Positions 16,260 through 25,619 of a stretch of DNA of 32,970 bases are shown piece by piece. Each line of letters begins with the position of its first letter. Within the stretch, counting starts at the first letter, position 1. The DNA is from Thiobacillus denitrificans. Lineage in GTDB: Bacteria > Pseudomonadota > Gammaproteobacteria > Burkholderiales > Thiobacillaceae. The notes beneath the pieces are model-generated. The model was not told the origin of the DNA. It saw nothing but the letters and a program-made list of their open reading frames with translations, and did not search any database. The DNA is taken from NCBI RefSeq assembly GCF_001530125.1, contig NZ_LDUG01000034.1, positions 1-32,970 of the forward strand. The letters run 5' to 3'. A program made the position numbers and the translations under genes.

Positions 16260-17258
16260 GTGGCTCCCACTCTACGTTTCGGCGTCGACCTCGGCGGCAG
16301 CAAAATCGAACTCATCGCGCTCGACGCCGGCGGTGGCGAAATCCTGCGCCGCCGCGTGCCGACCCCGCAGGACGATTACTTCGCCACAGTCGCTGCGGTC
16401 GCCGCGCTGGTGCACCAGGCCGAATTTGAACTGGGCCAAAGCGCCAGCATCGGCATCGGCACCCCCGGCGCCGTCTCGCCCGCCAGCGGCCGGATGAAGA
16501 ACTGCAATTCGACCTGTCTCAACGGCCGGCCGCTGCAGGAAGACCTCGAACGCGCGCTCAACCGCGAGGTGCGGCTCGCCAACGACGCCAACTGCCTGGC
16601 GCTGTCGGAAGCCACCGACGGTTCGGCGGCCGGCGCCGACAGCGTATTCGGCGTGATCATCGGTACTGGCGTCGGCGGCGGCGTGGTGGTGCGCGGCCAG
16701 GTGCTGACTGGCGCCAACGCCATCGCCGGCGAATGGGGCCATTCGCCGCTGCCCTACTTCCAGTTCGCCCACGCGCAGGCCGACCGCAATGGCACCGGCC
16801 AGCACCCCGCGACCGGCGAAGCGATCCTGCACCCCTGGCCGAGTCCGCGCGAACTCGACGCCGCGCCGGCGTGCTACTGCGGCAAGAAAGGCTGCATCGA
16901 AACCTGGCTGTCCGGCCCCGCGTTGGCGGCCGACCACGTGCGCTACGGCGGCGAAGACTTGCCCGCGCACGAAATCGTGCAGCTGGCGAATGCCGGCTAC
17001 GGCCCCTGCAGCGCGACGCTGGCGCGCTACGAGGAGCGGCTGGCGCGCGCGCTGGCCGGCGTCATTAACCTGCTCGACCCCGACATCATCGTGCTCGGCG
17101 GCGGGCTGTCCAACATCGCCAGGCTCTACGACACCGTGCCGCGGCTGTGGCCGCGCTATGTGTTTTCAGACCGCGTCGACACCAAGCTGGTGCCGCCGAA
17201 ATATGGCGATTCAAGCGGGGTGCGCGGCGCGGCGTGGCTGTGGAGCGAAGGAAATTAG
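16260..17258 (+). CDS. ROK-family sugar kinase (fructokinase/NagK-like)
   Basis: This 332-residue ROK protein has the ATP phosphate motif near the N-terminus ([11 protein letters not shown]), the sugar-contact stretch [13 protein letters not shown] and [10 protein letters not shown]. It also has the EWGHSPLPY signature and the zinc-binding [17 protein letters not shown]. No N-terminal helix-turn-helix is present, so it is a kinase rather than a repressor. The exact sugar is not visible: fructose, glucose or N-acetylglucosamine are all possible. The start is GTG with GGAG 11 nt upstream. It is divergent from yebC with only 41 bp between, so their promoters must overlap. Confidence 0.88.
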   Translation: MAPTLRFGVDLGGSKIELIALDAGGGEILRRRVPTPQDDYFATVAAVAALVHQAEFELGQSASIGIGTPGAVSPASGRMKNCNSTCLNGRPLQEDLERALNREVRLANDANCLALSEATDGSAAGADSVFGVIIGTGVGGGVVVRGQVLTGANAIAGEWGHSPLPYFQFAHAQADRNGTGQHPATGEAILHPWPSPRELDAAPACYCGKKGCIETWLSGPALAADHVRYGGEDLPAHEIVQLANAGYGPCSATLARYEERLARALAGVINLLDPDIIVLGGGLSNIARLYDTVPRLWPRYVFSDRVDTKLVPPKYGDSSGVRGAAWLWSEGN

Positions 17259-17274
17259 CGCGGTTGAGGCTTTA

Positions 17275-17616
17275 TTATCTTTCGCTTGCTATCTCACTCT
17301 GAAGCTTTTCCAACCCATCTAAAATTCGGATGAATTTTTCACCAAACGGTGTAATCGCATATTCAACGCGCGGTGGGACTTCGTTGTGGGCAACGCGCTC
17401 AACGATGCCAAATTCCATGTTCTTGCGCAGGCACTCGTTAAGCACTTTTGTAGTCAAGCCCTCGACGCTACGAACCATTTGGCCAGGACGATTGATGCCA
17501 TTTGCCAAGAGTTGATAGACGGTAAGTGACCATTTACAGCCATAGATGGTCTCCACCATGCGTGCGCTCCGCGCTTGGGCAGATTTTCTGGAAAAAATTT
17601 CATCTTGGCTGCTCAT
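17275..17616 (-). CDS. HxlR-family transcriptional regulator
   Basis: This 113-residue winged-helix regulator is of the HxlR type. It shows the family string CKWSLTVYQLLANGINRPGQMVRSVEGLTTKVLNECLRKNMEFGIVERV and the wing PPRVEYAITPFGEKFIRIL. Many members sense aldehydes, quinones or redox state, often through Cys. The Cys in YGCKWS is at the usual sensory position. It is divergent from the SDR gene and likely controls it. Base composition is clearly more AT-rich than the flanking genes, suggesting transfer as a two-gene cassette. Confidence 0.88.
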   Translation of the reverse strand: MSSQDEIFSRKSAQARSARMVETIYGCKWSLTVYQLLANGINRPGQMVRSVEGLTTKVLNECLRKNMEFGIVERVAHNEVPPRVEYAITPFGEKFIRILDGLEKLQSEIASER

Positions 17617-17641
17617 CAATATGCACCAATAAGTGACTACC

Positions 17642-17655
17642 GTACCAATTTGTAC
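17642..17655. promoter_or_regulatory. Candidate HxlR operator
   Basis: GTAC-N6-GTAC, a 14-bp near-palindrome, lies in the 106-bp divergent spacer between the HxlR gene and the SDR gene. HxlR-type sites often contain paired GTAC-like half sites. Assignment to this regulator is inference from position. Confidence 0.4.
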
Positions 17656-17722
17656 CTGCTTCTCAACAGGCTACAGGATTCCATAAGCTATCTGCTCCTG
17701 CAACTACCTTGGATGCAATCCG

Positions 17723-18490
17723 ATGGAAAACGTAGATCAACCTTTAGCTTTGATAGTAGGTGGCTCCAGCGGAATGGGCTTTGCAACCGCGAAGCTTTTG
17801 TTGGAACACGGCATAAATACTGTGATTGTGGGCAACGCATCGAAAAAATTAGCGACGGCGCAGCGCGAACTTTCCGCATTTGGCAATATTGAGGCCATCC
17901 AAGCCAATTTATACGAGCCGAACGATGTGCAGCGCGTTGTTGCTTTTGCCGAGAACCACGGCCGCCACATCAAATACCTGGTGAACGCAGCGGGCTACTT
18001 CAAGCCCACGCCATTCCTTGAGCATAAGCATAAGGACTATGACACCTACCTGGATTTGAATCGCGCCGCCTTTTTCATTTCACAGGCCGTGGCTAAAAAC
18101 ATGGCGGCGAACGGTGGCGGCTCGATTGTGCATATTGGATCGATGTGGGCAAAACAAGCCATTAAAGCGACGCCTTCCTCTGCGTACTCGATGGCGAAAG
18201 CAGGCTTGCACGCACTCACGCAACACATGGCGATGGAGCTGGCCGATCATAATATCCGTGTAAACGCGGTTTCGCCGGCCGTGGTTAAAACGCCTATATA
18301 CGAGGCATTCATCGACCCAAATAAAATCGACGAAACGCTTGCCTCATTCAACGGATTTCATCCTATCGGCCGAATCGGCACGCCCGAAGACGTCGCAATA
18401 GTCATTCGCTTTCTGCTTGCCGATGATGCGAGTTGGGTGACAGGCGCAATTTGGGATGTCGATGGCGGGGTCATGGCGGGACGTAACTGA
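17723..18490 (+). CDS. Short-chain dehydrogenase/reductase (SDR)
   Basis: This is a 255-residue classical SDR. It has the cofactor motif GGSSGMG (13-19), NAAG (88-91), catalytic Ser 140 with Tyr 155 and Lys 159 (YSMAK), and the C-terminal [13 protein letters not shown] typical of the family. The residue after the second strand gives no clear NADP-specific Arg, so cofactor preference is open. The substrate is unknown. The divergent HxlR regulator and AT-richer composition suggest an acquired, inducible detoxification-type cassette (inference). Confidence 0.88.
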   Translation: MENVDQPLALIVGGSSGMGFATAKLLLEHGINTVIVGNASKKLATAQRELSAFGNIEAIQANLYEPNDVQRVVAFAENHGRHIKYLVNAAGYFKPTPFLEHKHKDYDTYLDLNRAAFFISQAVAKNMAANGGGSIVHIGSMWAKQAIKATPSSAYSMAKAGLHALTQHMAMELADHNIRVNAVSPAVVKTPIYEAFIDPNKIDETLASFNGFHPIGRIGTPEDVAIVIRFLLADDASWVTGAIWDVDGGVMAGRN

Positions 18491-18518
18491 GGTGTGCCGG
18501 ATAACGATCTTCAACGTG

Positions 18519-18545
18519 CTGCCCGTCCAGGCAGTGACGGTTTTT
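18519..18545 (+). terminator. Possible weak terminator after the SDR gene
   Basis: CTGCC (18519-18523) pairs with GGCAG (18530-18534), followed after a few bases by five T. The stem is only 5 bp. The rest of the 18491-18611 gap shows nothing else. Confidence 0.25.
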
Positions 18546-18611
18546 AGTGGACATGATTTGTCCCGCCGTCAAACCCGATGGCCCCGCTCGGCACGATAGT
18601 CCGCAGACGCA

Positions 18612-19931
18612 TCAGTGCAGCTTGATGCGCGCCCGCGTCGGCGTGCTGATGAAGTGGGCGTAGGTCGTGAGTGCGGTCTTGAACCAGCCGTGCAATGCGA
18701 TCTCGTGCATCTTGTGCAGCGACCAGTACACCAGCCGCGCCATCGTGCCTTCGATCATGATGCTGCCGCCGGTCAGCGCGCCCATCAGGTTGCCGACAGT
18801 GGAGAAACGACCGAGCGCCACCAGCGAGCCGTAGTCACGGTAGACGTACTCAAGCAGCGGCTTGCCGCGAAAACGCCGACAGATCGCCTTCGCCATCAGT
18901 GATGCCTGCTGGTGCGCAGCCTGCGCGCGCGGCGGCACGTTGCTGCCGTTGGGCATTGGGCAGGCTGCGCAATCGCCCAGCGCAAAGATGTTGTCGTCGC
19001 GCGTGGTCTGCAAGGTGGGACGCACCACCAGCTGATTGATGCGGTTGGTTTCCAGGCCGTCCAGGTCTTTCAGGAAATCCGGCGCTTTGATGCCGGCCGA
19101 CCACACCATCATGCTGGCGGGGATGAACTTGCCGTCGGCGGTCAGCATGCCATCGCGGCGCACTTCGACCACGCGCTCGTTGGTGTGCACCTCCACCCCC
19201 AGTTCGGCCAGACGCTCAGCGGCGGCGGCCGACAGACGCGGCGGCAGCCCTGGCAGGATGCGGTCGGAGGCTTCGACAATCAGCAGCTTCAGGCTCTTGT
19301 CGGGATCGATCTTTTCCAGGCCGTAGGCCGACAGTTCGCGCGTGGTGTCGTGCAGCTCGGCGGCGAGTTCGACCCCGGTGGCCCCCGCGCCGACGATGCC
19401 GACGGTGACTTGGCCAGGAGTGACAGCGGCGGTCTGGGTGTGTGCGCGCAGGCAGGCGTTGATGTGGTGACGATGGAATTCGCGCGCCTGCTCGGGGGTG
19501 TCGAGCATAATGCAGTGTTCCTTCACGCCCGGCACGCCGAAGTCGTTGCCAACCGAGCCGACCGCGATGATCAGCGTGTCGTAGTGAAAGCTGCGACGCG
19601 GGATGATTTCCACGCCCTCGTCGTCCAGCGTGGGGGCGACGCTGATTTCCTGGCGCACGCGATTGAGGCCATCCATGCGCCCGAGGCGGAAGCGGAAGTG
19701 ATGCCAATGCCCCTGCGCCAGATATTCCAGCCGTTCGGCATACGAATCGAGGCTGCCCGCCGCGACTTCATACAGCAGCGGTTTCCACAAATGCGAGGGC
19801 GAGGCATCGATCAGCGTGATGTTTGCGCGTTTCTTCTTTCCCAGCTTGTCGCCCAGCCGGGTGGCCAGTTCCAGCCCGCCCGCGCCACCGCCCACGATGA
19901 CGATTTCATGCACCTGTTGTTCCGCTGTCAC
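18612..19931 (-). CDS. ndh: Type II NADH:quinone dehydrogenase (NDH-2)
   Basis: NDH-2 oxidises NADH and passes electrons to quinone without pumping protons. The 439-residue flavoprotein has the FAD-binding Rossmann motif near the start (IVIVGGGAGGLELA), the NADH-binding one mid-protein (VGIVGAGATGVELAAEL), the second FAD contact IFALGDCAACP, and the AQAAHQQA quinone-site region. The C-terminal membrane-binding amphipathic region includes LVYWSLHKMHEIALHGWFKTAL. Start is GTG with a perfect AGGAGG 5 nt upstream. No neighbouring respiratory genes are present. Confidence 0.93.
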   Translation of the reverse strand: MTAEQQVHEIVIVGGGAGGLELATRLGDKLGKKKRANITLIDASPSHLWKPLLYEVAAGSLDSYAERLEYLAQGHWHHFRFRLGRMDGLNRVRQEISVAPTLDDEGVEIIPRRSFHYDTLIIAVGSVGNDFGVPGVKEHCIMLDTPEQAREFHRHHINACLRAHTQTAAVTPGQVTVGIVGAGATGVELAAELHDTTRELSAYGLEKIDPDKSLKLLIVEASDRILPGLPPRLSAAAAERLAELGVEVHTNERVVEVRRDGMLTADGKFIPASMMVWSAGIKAPDFLKDLDGLETNRINQLVVRPTLQTTRDDNIFALGDCAACPMPNGSNVPPRAQAAHQQASLMAKAICRRFRGKPLLEYVYRDYGSLVALGRFSTVGNLMGALTGGSIMIEGTMARLVYWSLHKMHEIALHGWFKTALTTYAHFISTPTRARIKLH

Positions 19932-19997
19932 GGTTTCCTCCTGCTCCGAATTACCACGATGATACTTGCAACATTAGCACCTGCTTCTATTCAATGC

Positions 19998-20029
19998 TTG
20001 ACCCGCGCCATCACCGAACTCGCTAGAAT
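19998..20029 (+). promoter_or_regulatory. Candidate yjgR promoter
   Basis: TTGACC (19998-20003) and TAGAAT (20024-20029) lie upstream of the yjgR ATG. The 20-bp spacer is long for sigma-70, so this is tentative. Confidence 0.3.
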
Positions 20030-20056
20030 TTCCCCATCACGCACACGGAACCCGCC

Positions 20057-21571
20057 ATGACCGACCCCCTGCTCATCGCCAAAAATGCTGCTGCCGAGCT
20101 CACCCTGCTGCCGCAAATGGCCAACCGTCACGGCCTCATCACCGGCGCCACCGGCACCGGCAAGACCGTCACCCTGCAGACGCTGGCCGAGCATTTTTCC
20201 CGCATCGGCGTGCCCTGTTTCATGTCGGACGTGAAGGGCGACCTGTCAGGCATTTCACAAGCCGGCGGCGGCAACGCCAAGGTGGCCGAGCGGGTCGAGA
20301 TGCTCAAGCTCGAAGGTTTCGAACATCAGGGCTATCCGGTCACCTTATGGGATCCTTTCGGCACCAGCGGCCACCCGGTACGCGCCACCGTGTCCGACAT
20401 GGGGCCGCTGCTGCTCTCGCGCATGCTGGACCTGAATGAAACCCAGAGCGGCGTGCTGAATCTGGTATTCAAGGTGGCCGACGACAACGGTCTGTTGCTA
20501 CTGGACTTGAAAGATCTGCGCACCATGCTCGCCTTTGTCGGCGAGAACGCGAAGCAGTTCACCACCGATTACGGCAACGTCTCGCCCGCCTCCATCGGCG
20601 CGATCCAGCGCGGCCTGCTGGCGCTGGAGTCGCAGGGCGGCGAGCAGATTTTCGGCGAGCCGATGCTCAACATCGACGACCTGATCCAGACCGACCGTGG
20701 GCGCGGCGTCATCAACATCCTGTCGGCCGACCGGCTGATGCAGTCACCCAAGCTGTACGCCACGCTGCTGCTGTGGCTCTTGGCCGAACTGTTCGAGAAC
20801 CTGCCCGAAGCCGGCGACCTCGACAAGCCGAAACTGGTGTTCTTCTTCGACGAAGCGCACCTGCTGTTTACCGACGCACCCGATGCGCTGGTGGAAAAAA
20901 TCGAGCAGGTGGTGCGGCTGATCCGCTCCAAGGGCGTCGGCGTGTATTTCGTCACCCAGAACCCGGCCGACGTGCCGGACAAAGTCCTCTCGCAACTCGG
21001 CAACCGGGTACAGCACGCGCTGCGCGCCTTCTCGGCGCGCGACCAGAAAGCGGTGCGCGCCGCCGCCGAAACCATGCGCGACAACCCGACGCTGGACGAG
21101 GCCACTGTGATTACCGAGCTCGGCGTCGGCGAGGCACTGGTGTCTTTTCTCGACGAGAAAGGCCGACCCGGCGTGGTCGAGCGCGCCTACATCGTGCCGC
21201 CGCAGGGGCAGATCGGCCCCATCACCGACGCCCAGCGCCAGCAGCTGATGCGGGCCTCGCTGGTCGCGGGCGCCTACGACAAAACCGTCGACCGCGAATC
21301 CGCCCACGAAATTCTGAAAGCGCGCGCCGAGCAGGCGGCACAGGCAGCGGCCGCGCAGGCGCAGGCGGAACAGCAGGCCAAAGCCGCGGCGCAGCCCGCG
21401 GCGGGCGGCAGCGTGGGCGGCGTGCTGGAGGACATTCTGGGCGGGCACGGCAGGCGCCGCGAAGGCGCTGCCGAGGCACTGGCCAAATCCGCCGCCCGCG
21501 CCATCGGCAGCCAGGTCGGCCGCACGCTCATCCGCGGGGTGCTCGGCAGCCTGTTCGGCGGCAAGCGCTGA
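20057..21571 (+). CDS. yjgR: YjgR-type HerA-like ATPase (DUF853)
   Basis: This 504-residue P-loop ATPase of the HerA/DUF853 family has cellular role unknown. Walker A is GATGTGKT (30-37). [14 protein letters not shown] follows. Walker B is [13 protein letters not shown], and the sensor-like [28 protein letters not shown] segment is conserved. The last 110 residues are a low-complexity Ala/Gln-rich coiled stretch followed by a Gly-rich membrane-like tail ([17 protein letters not shown]), both usual in this family. It stands alone on the + strand and converges on trpC. Confidence 0.93.
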   Translation: MTDPLLIAKNAAAELTLLPQMANRHGLITGATGTGKTVTLQTLAEHFSRIGVPCFMSDVKGDLSGISQAGGGNAKVAERVEMLKLEGFEHQGYPVTLWDPFGTSGHPVRATVSDMGPLLLSRMLDLNETQSGVLNLVFKVADDNGLLLLDLKDLRTMLAFVGENAKQFTTDYGNVSPASIGAIQRGLLALESQGGEQIFGEPMLNIDDLIQTDRGRGVINILSADRLMQSPKLYATLLLWLLAELFENLPEAGDLDKPKLVFFFDEAHLLFTDAPDALVEKIEQVVRLIRSKGVGVYFVTQNPADVPDKVLSQLGNRVQHALRAFSARDQKAVRAAAETMRDNPTLDEATVITELGVGEALVSFLDEKGRPGVVERAYIVPPQGQIGPITDAQRQQLMRASLVAGAYDKTVDRESAHEILKARAEQAAQAAAAQAQAEQQAKAAAQPAAGGSVGGVLEDILGGHGRRREGAAEALAKSAARAIGSQVGRTLIRGVLGSLFGGKR

Positions 21572-21577
21572 CGTGCA

Positions 21578-21641
21578 TGTAGGAGCGGCGCCCTCGCCGC
21601 GATTTTCGGCAGCCAATCGCGGCGAGGGCGCCGCTCCTACA
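21578..21641. repeat. 27-bp perfect inverted repeat between yjgR and trpC
   Basis: Arms 21578-21604 and 21615-21641 are perfect complements over 27 bp around a 10-base loop. The arms contain GTAGGAGCGGC and GCCCTCGCCGCG, matching the repeat core at 5397-5477. Located between two converging stop codons, it could act as a bidirectional transcription barrier, and it is a typical site for REP-like elements. Confidence 0.85.
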
Positions 21642-21662
21642 CGCCTTTCGCTTGAGGCTGGT

Positions 21663-22451
21663 TCAGGCGAACAGGCGCGCGAGTTCTGCGCCCGGATCGT
21701 CGGCACGCATAAACGCCTCGCCCACCAGAAACGCGTTGACGCCATGGCTGCGTATCTTCGCGACGTCGGCCGGCGCGAAAATGCCGGACTCGGTGATGAC
21801 GATGCGCTCGCTGCCGATTTTCGGCAGCAAGGCCAGCGTGGTGTCGAGGCTGACCTCGAAGGTGCGCAGGTTGCGGTTGTTGATGCCCATGAGCGGCGTC
21901 TTCAATTGCAGCGCGGTGTCGAGTTCTTCGGCGTTGTGCGATTCAACCAGCACCACCATGCCCAGTTCGTGCGCCAGCGCTTCCAGCGCCTGCATGGCCG
22001 GCAACTCCAGCGCGGCGACGATCAATAAAATGCAGTCCGCCCCCATCGCGCGCGCCTCATAGATCTGATACGGGTCGATGATGAAATCCTTGCGCAGCAC
22101 TGGCAGCGCGCACGTGGCACGCGCCTCGATCAGATAGTCGGCACAGCCCTGGAAATAGTCGCGGTCGGTGAGCACCGACAGGCAGGCGGCGCCGCCCGCC
22201 TCGTAGCTTGCGGCGATCTCGGCCGGGCGGAAGTCGGGACGGATCACCCCCTTAGACGGGCTCGCCTTCTTGATTTCGGCGATCACCGCGGGCTGCCCGG
22301 CGGCAATCTTGGCGCGCAGCGCGCCGACGAAATCGCGCGGTGCGGATGCGGCTTCGGCGCGCGCCCGCATTTCGGCGAGCGGCACGCTGGCAAGCCCAGC
22401 ATCGATCTCGACACGCTTGGTGGCGAGGATTTTTTCCAGGATGTCGCTCAT
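21663..22451 (-). CDS. trpC: Indole-3-glycerol phosphate synthase TrpC
   Basis: TrpC closes the indole ring in tryptophan synthesis. The 262-residue TIM-barrel protein shows the motifs [60 protein letters not shown] and [12 protein letters not shown], including the catalytic Lys and Glu. It is a stand-alone synthase with no fused TrpF. The gap to trpD is 24 nt. It ends the trpGDC transcription unit. Confidence 0.97.
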   Translation of the reverse strand: MSDILEKILATKRVEIDAGLASVPLAEMRARAEAASAPRDFVGALRAKIAAGQPAVIAEIKKASPSKGVIRPDFRPAEIAASYEAGGAACLSVLTDRDYFQGCADYLIEARATCALPVLRKDFIIDPYQIYEARAMGADCILLIVAALELPAMQALEALAHELGMVVLVESHNAEELDTALQLKTPLMGINNRNLRTFEVSLDTTLALLPKIGSERIVITESGIFAPADVAKIRSHGVNAFLVGEAFMRADDPGAELARLFA

Positions 22452-22475
22452 GACTGGCAGCTCATTCCCGGCAGC

Positions 22476-23491
<1,016 letters not shown>

Positions 23492-23492
<1 letters not shown>

Positions 23493-24061
23493 CACACGCG
23501 CTCCTTCAGAAAGTTCGCCAGCATGGCGTGGCCGTGCTCGGTCAGGATGGACTCGGGATGGAACTGCACGCCTTCGACGAGCAGGGTCTTGTGGCGCACG
23601 CCCATGATTTCGCCGTCCTCGGTCCACGCGGTGATTTCCAGGCAGTCCGGCAGCGACGCGCGCTCGATCACCAGCGAGTGGTAACGGGTGGCGCGAAAGG
23701 GATTGGGCAGCCCCTTGAACACGCCGCTATCTGTGTGATGAATCATCGAGGTCTTGCCGTGCATCAGTTCTTTCGCGCGCACGATTTTGCCGCCGAAGGC
23801 CTGGCCGATGCTCTGGTGGCCGAGACAGACGCCGAGGATGGGAATCCTGCCGGCGAATTCGCGGATCAGCGGCACCGACACGCCCGCCTCGTTTGGCGTG
23901 CAGGGGCCGGGCGAGACGACGATGTGATCGGGTTTCAGCGCAGCAATCCCGGCGAGATCGATCTCGTCGTTGCGGACGACCTTGACGTCCTCGCCCAGCT
24001 CGCCGAAATACTGCACGAGGTTGTAGGTGAAGCTGTCGTAGTTGTCGATCATCAAAAGCAT
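23492..24061 (-). CDS. trpG: Anthranilate synthase glutamine amidotransferase TrpG (PabA-like)
   Basis: TrpG supplies ammonia from glutamine to TrpE and may also serve PabB. The 189-residue protein has the N-terminal [19 protein letters not shown], the oxyanion strand SPGPCTP, nucleophile Cys 79 in LGVCLGHQ, and the His/Glu of VQFHPES. ATG 24061 is chosen for AAGGA 8 nt upstream and the family start. An upstream ATG at 24112 would add 17 unrelated residues. It is separated from trpE by the sqr/fisR-like cassette. Confidence 0.95.
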
Positions 24062-24121
24062 GGGGGTGTCCTTCGGCGTCACGCCATCGGGCGAAACAGG
24101 CGCCTGCGCCAAGAGCGGAGA

Positions 24122-24149
24122 ATTATAGCCGTGCGACCCCCCTCACCAA
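24122..24149 (-). promoter_or_regulatory. Candidate trpGDC promoter
   Basis: On the minus strand TTGGTG (24144-24149) and a perfect TATAAT (24122-24127) are spaced by 16 bp, 61 bp before the trpG ATG. They lie directly beyond the sqr terminator, so trpGDC can be transcribed independently of trpE. No Trp-codon leader peptide is visible in the short leader. Confidence 0.5.
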
Positions 24150-24157
24150 CACAAATA

Positions 24158-24175
24158 AAGCGCCCGCAGGCGCTT
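24158..24175 (-). terminator. Rho-independent terminator of sqr
   Basis: AAGCGCC (24158-24164) and GGCGCTT (24169-24175) form a perfect 7-bp stem with a 4-base loop. On the minus strand it is followed by a T-rich TATTTGTG. It starts 22 nt past the sqr stop and insulates trpGDC from sqr. Confidence 0.7.
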
Positions 24176-24196
24176 GAAGGCTTGTGCCACGAGGCG

Positions 24197-25465
24197 CTAT
24201 TTGAGCTTTTTGAGGCCCAGCAAACCGAGTACGTATTTTTCGTACAGCGGCTCGGTCGAGCCTTTTTTCATTTTTCGGATGAAGTATTTCTCGAACCCGA
24301 TCTTGGCCAGGTGCACCCACTTGCCTTCCTTGAACCAGTTGACGTTGCGCGGCGGGATCTGCGGCAGCGCCACAAAGGCGGCGCCGGTGTCGCCGAAATC
24401 GGCCAGGCAGATGGCGTTCCAGGTGGCTTTCTCGACGGGTTCGCGGCCGTCCAGCACGGCGCGGATGTTGTGCGCGGTGGCGGTGACCATTGATTCGATC
24501 ATGTAGCCGGTCTTCGGCGTGCCGGTCGGTACGGGCGTGACCTCGACCGGCGGGATGGCGACGCAGACACCCACCGCATAGACATTGGGGTATTTCGGAT
24601 TGCGCTGGAAGGCATCGATGGTGATGAAGCCGCGCGGGTTGGTCAGCCCCTCGATGCCGAACACCGCGTCGATGCCCTTGAAGGCGGGCAGCATCATCGA
24701 GTAGGCAAACGGCAACTCGTGCTCCTTGATGACCTCGCCGCGGTCGTTGTGTTCGGCGACGAACATCTTGCCGGCCTCGACCTTGGTGACTTTTGCGTTG
24801 CAGATCCACTTGATGTGGCGGTCGCGCATCGCGGATTCCAGCATGCCTTTCGAATCGCCGACGCCGCCAAGGCCCAGATGCCCGATATAAGGCTCGGCCG
24901 TCACGTAGGTCATCGGCACGCGGTCGCGGATTTTGCGCCTTTTCAGATCGGTGTCCATGATCATGGCGAACTCGTAGGCCGGTCCGTAGCAGGACGCACC
25001 CTGCACTGCGCCCACCACAATGGGTCCCGGGTTCTTCACAAAGTCATCCCACGCACGGCCCGCGGCCACCGCGTGTTCGACCACGCAGACCGACTGGGTA
25101 TGGCCCTCCGGCCCCAGCCCCGGCACTTCGTCGAAGGCCAGCTTGGGTCCGGTCGCGATGATGAGAAAGTCATAGTCGACGATGCGGCCGTCGGTGAGTT
25201 CGACCTGGTTGCGTTCGGGATGCACGCGCGCCGCGCCGACCGCGATGAAGTCGATGTTTTTCTTGTTCAGGTACGGCGCGGCCGGCAGGGTGATGTCGTC
25301 GCGGCGGCGCCAGTTCACCCCCACCCAGGGATTGGACGGGGTGAACTGGAAATACGGCAGGTTGGAAATCACGGTGACCTTGTCTTCGGTTCGCGCCTGT
25401 TCGCGCATTTCATACGCCATGGTCATGCCGCCGATACCGGCGCCCAGAATCACGATATGTGCCAC
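24197..25465 (-). CDS. sqr: Sulfide:quinone oxidoreductase (SQR)
   Basis: SQR oxidises sulfide to sulfane sulfur at the membrane and reduces quinone. The 422-residue flavoprotein has the FAD motif GAGIGG (8-13) and three Cys in the positions known to matter in SQR: C127 (TQSVCVVEH), C159 (GASCYGP) and C301 (YAVGVCVAIPP). It also has the SNPWVGVNWRRRDDI and PTGTPKTGYMIESM stretches. The C-terminal KYVLGLLGLKKLK fits membrane attachment. The GTG start at 25465 has AGGAG 7 nt upstream. The subtype is not assigned. It is divergent from the fisR-like activator and carries a sigma-54 promoter. Confidence 0.9.
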   Translation of the reverse strand: MAHIVILGAGIGGMTMAYEMREQARTEDKVTVISNLPYFQFTPSNPWVGVNWRRRDDITLPAAPYLNKKNIDFIAVGAARVHPERNQVELTDGRIVDYDFLIIATGPKLAFDEVPGLGPEGHTQSVCVVEHAVAAGRAWDDFVKNPGPIVVGAVQGASCYGPAYEFAMIMDTDLKRRKIRDRVPMTYVTAEPYIGHLGLGGVGDSKGMLESAMRDRHIKWICNAKVTKVEAGKMFVAEHNDRGEVIKEHELPFAYSMMLPAFKGIDAVFGIEGLTNPRGFITIDAFQRNPKYPNVYAVGVCVAIPPVEVTPVPTGTPKTGYMIESMVTATAHNIRAVLDGREPVEKATWNAICLADFGDTGAAFVALPQIPPRNVNWFKEGKWVHLAKIGFEKYFIRKMKKGSTEPLYEKYVLGLLGLKKLK

Positions 25466-25501
25466 GTGCTGTCTCCTTGTTGAGGGTTGCAAGACAAGAA
25501 C

Positions 25502-25517
25502 AGCAAGCGCCATGCCA
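25502..25517 (-). promoter_or_regulatory. Sigma-54 (-24/-12) promoter of sqr
   Basis: Read on the minus strand this is TGGCATG-N4-TTGCT, nearly the full sigma-54 consensus, with GG and GC spaced exactly as required. The predicted start is near 25491, giving a 26-nt leader with a good Shine-Dalgarno before the sqr GTG. The sigma-54 activator gene lies immediately upstream in divergent orientation. Confidence 0.85.
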
Positions 25518-25563
25518 TCGCCGGGCACGCTTGAATCCTCGAATTGGAGGGGGCCACGTTCAT

Positions 25564-25607
25564 TGACATGACGATTACGTCATGTCAGATTCAACTAATG
25601 TCATGAC
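25564..25607. promoter_or_regulatory. Upstream activator sites for the FisR-like regulator
   Basis: A perfect inverted repeat has 10-bp arms TGACATGACG (25564-25573) and CGTCATGTCA (25578-25587) around ATTA. A second related palindrome GTCATGAC lies at 25600-25607. Relative to the predicted sqr start these are centred near -85 and -112, standard enhancer positions for sigma-54 activators. TTGACA at 25563-25568 may be the -35 of the activator gene, so the site could also give autoregulation (inference). Confidence 0.75.
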
Positions 25608-25619
25608 GAAAGGCCGGCC

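Noticed and set aside
24062..24121. Trp attenuator/leader peptide before trpG
   Set aside because: The short leader contains no in-frame run of Trp codons and no alternative terminator hairpin.
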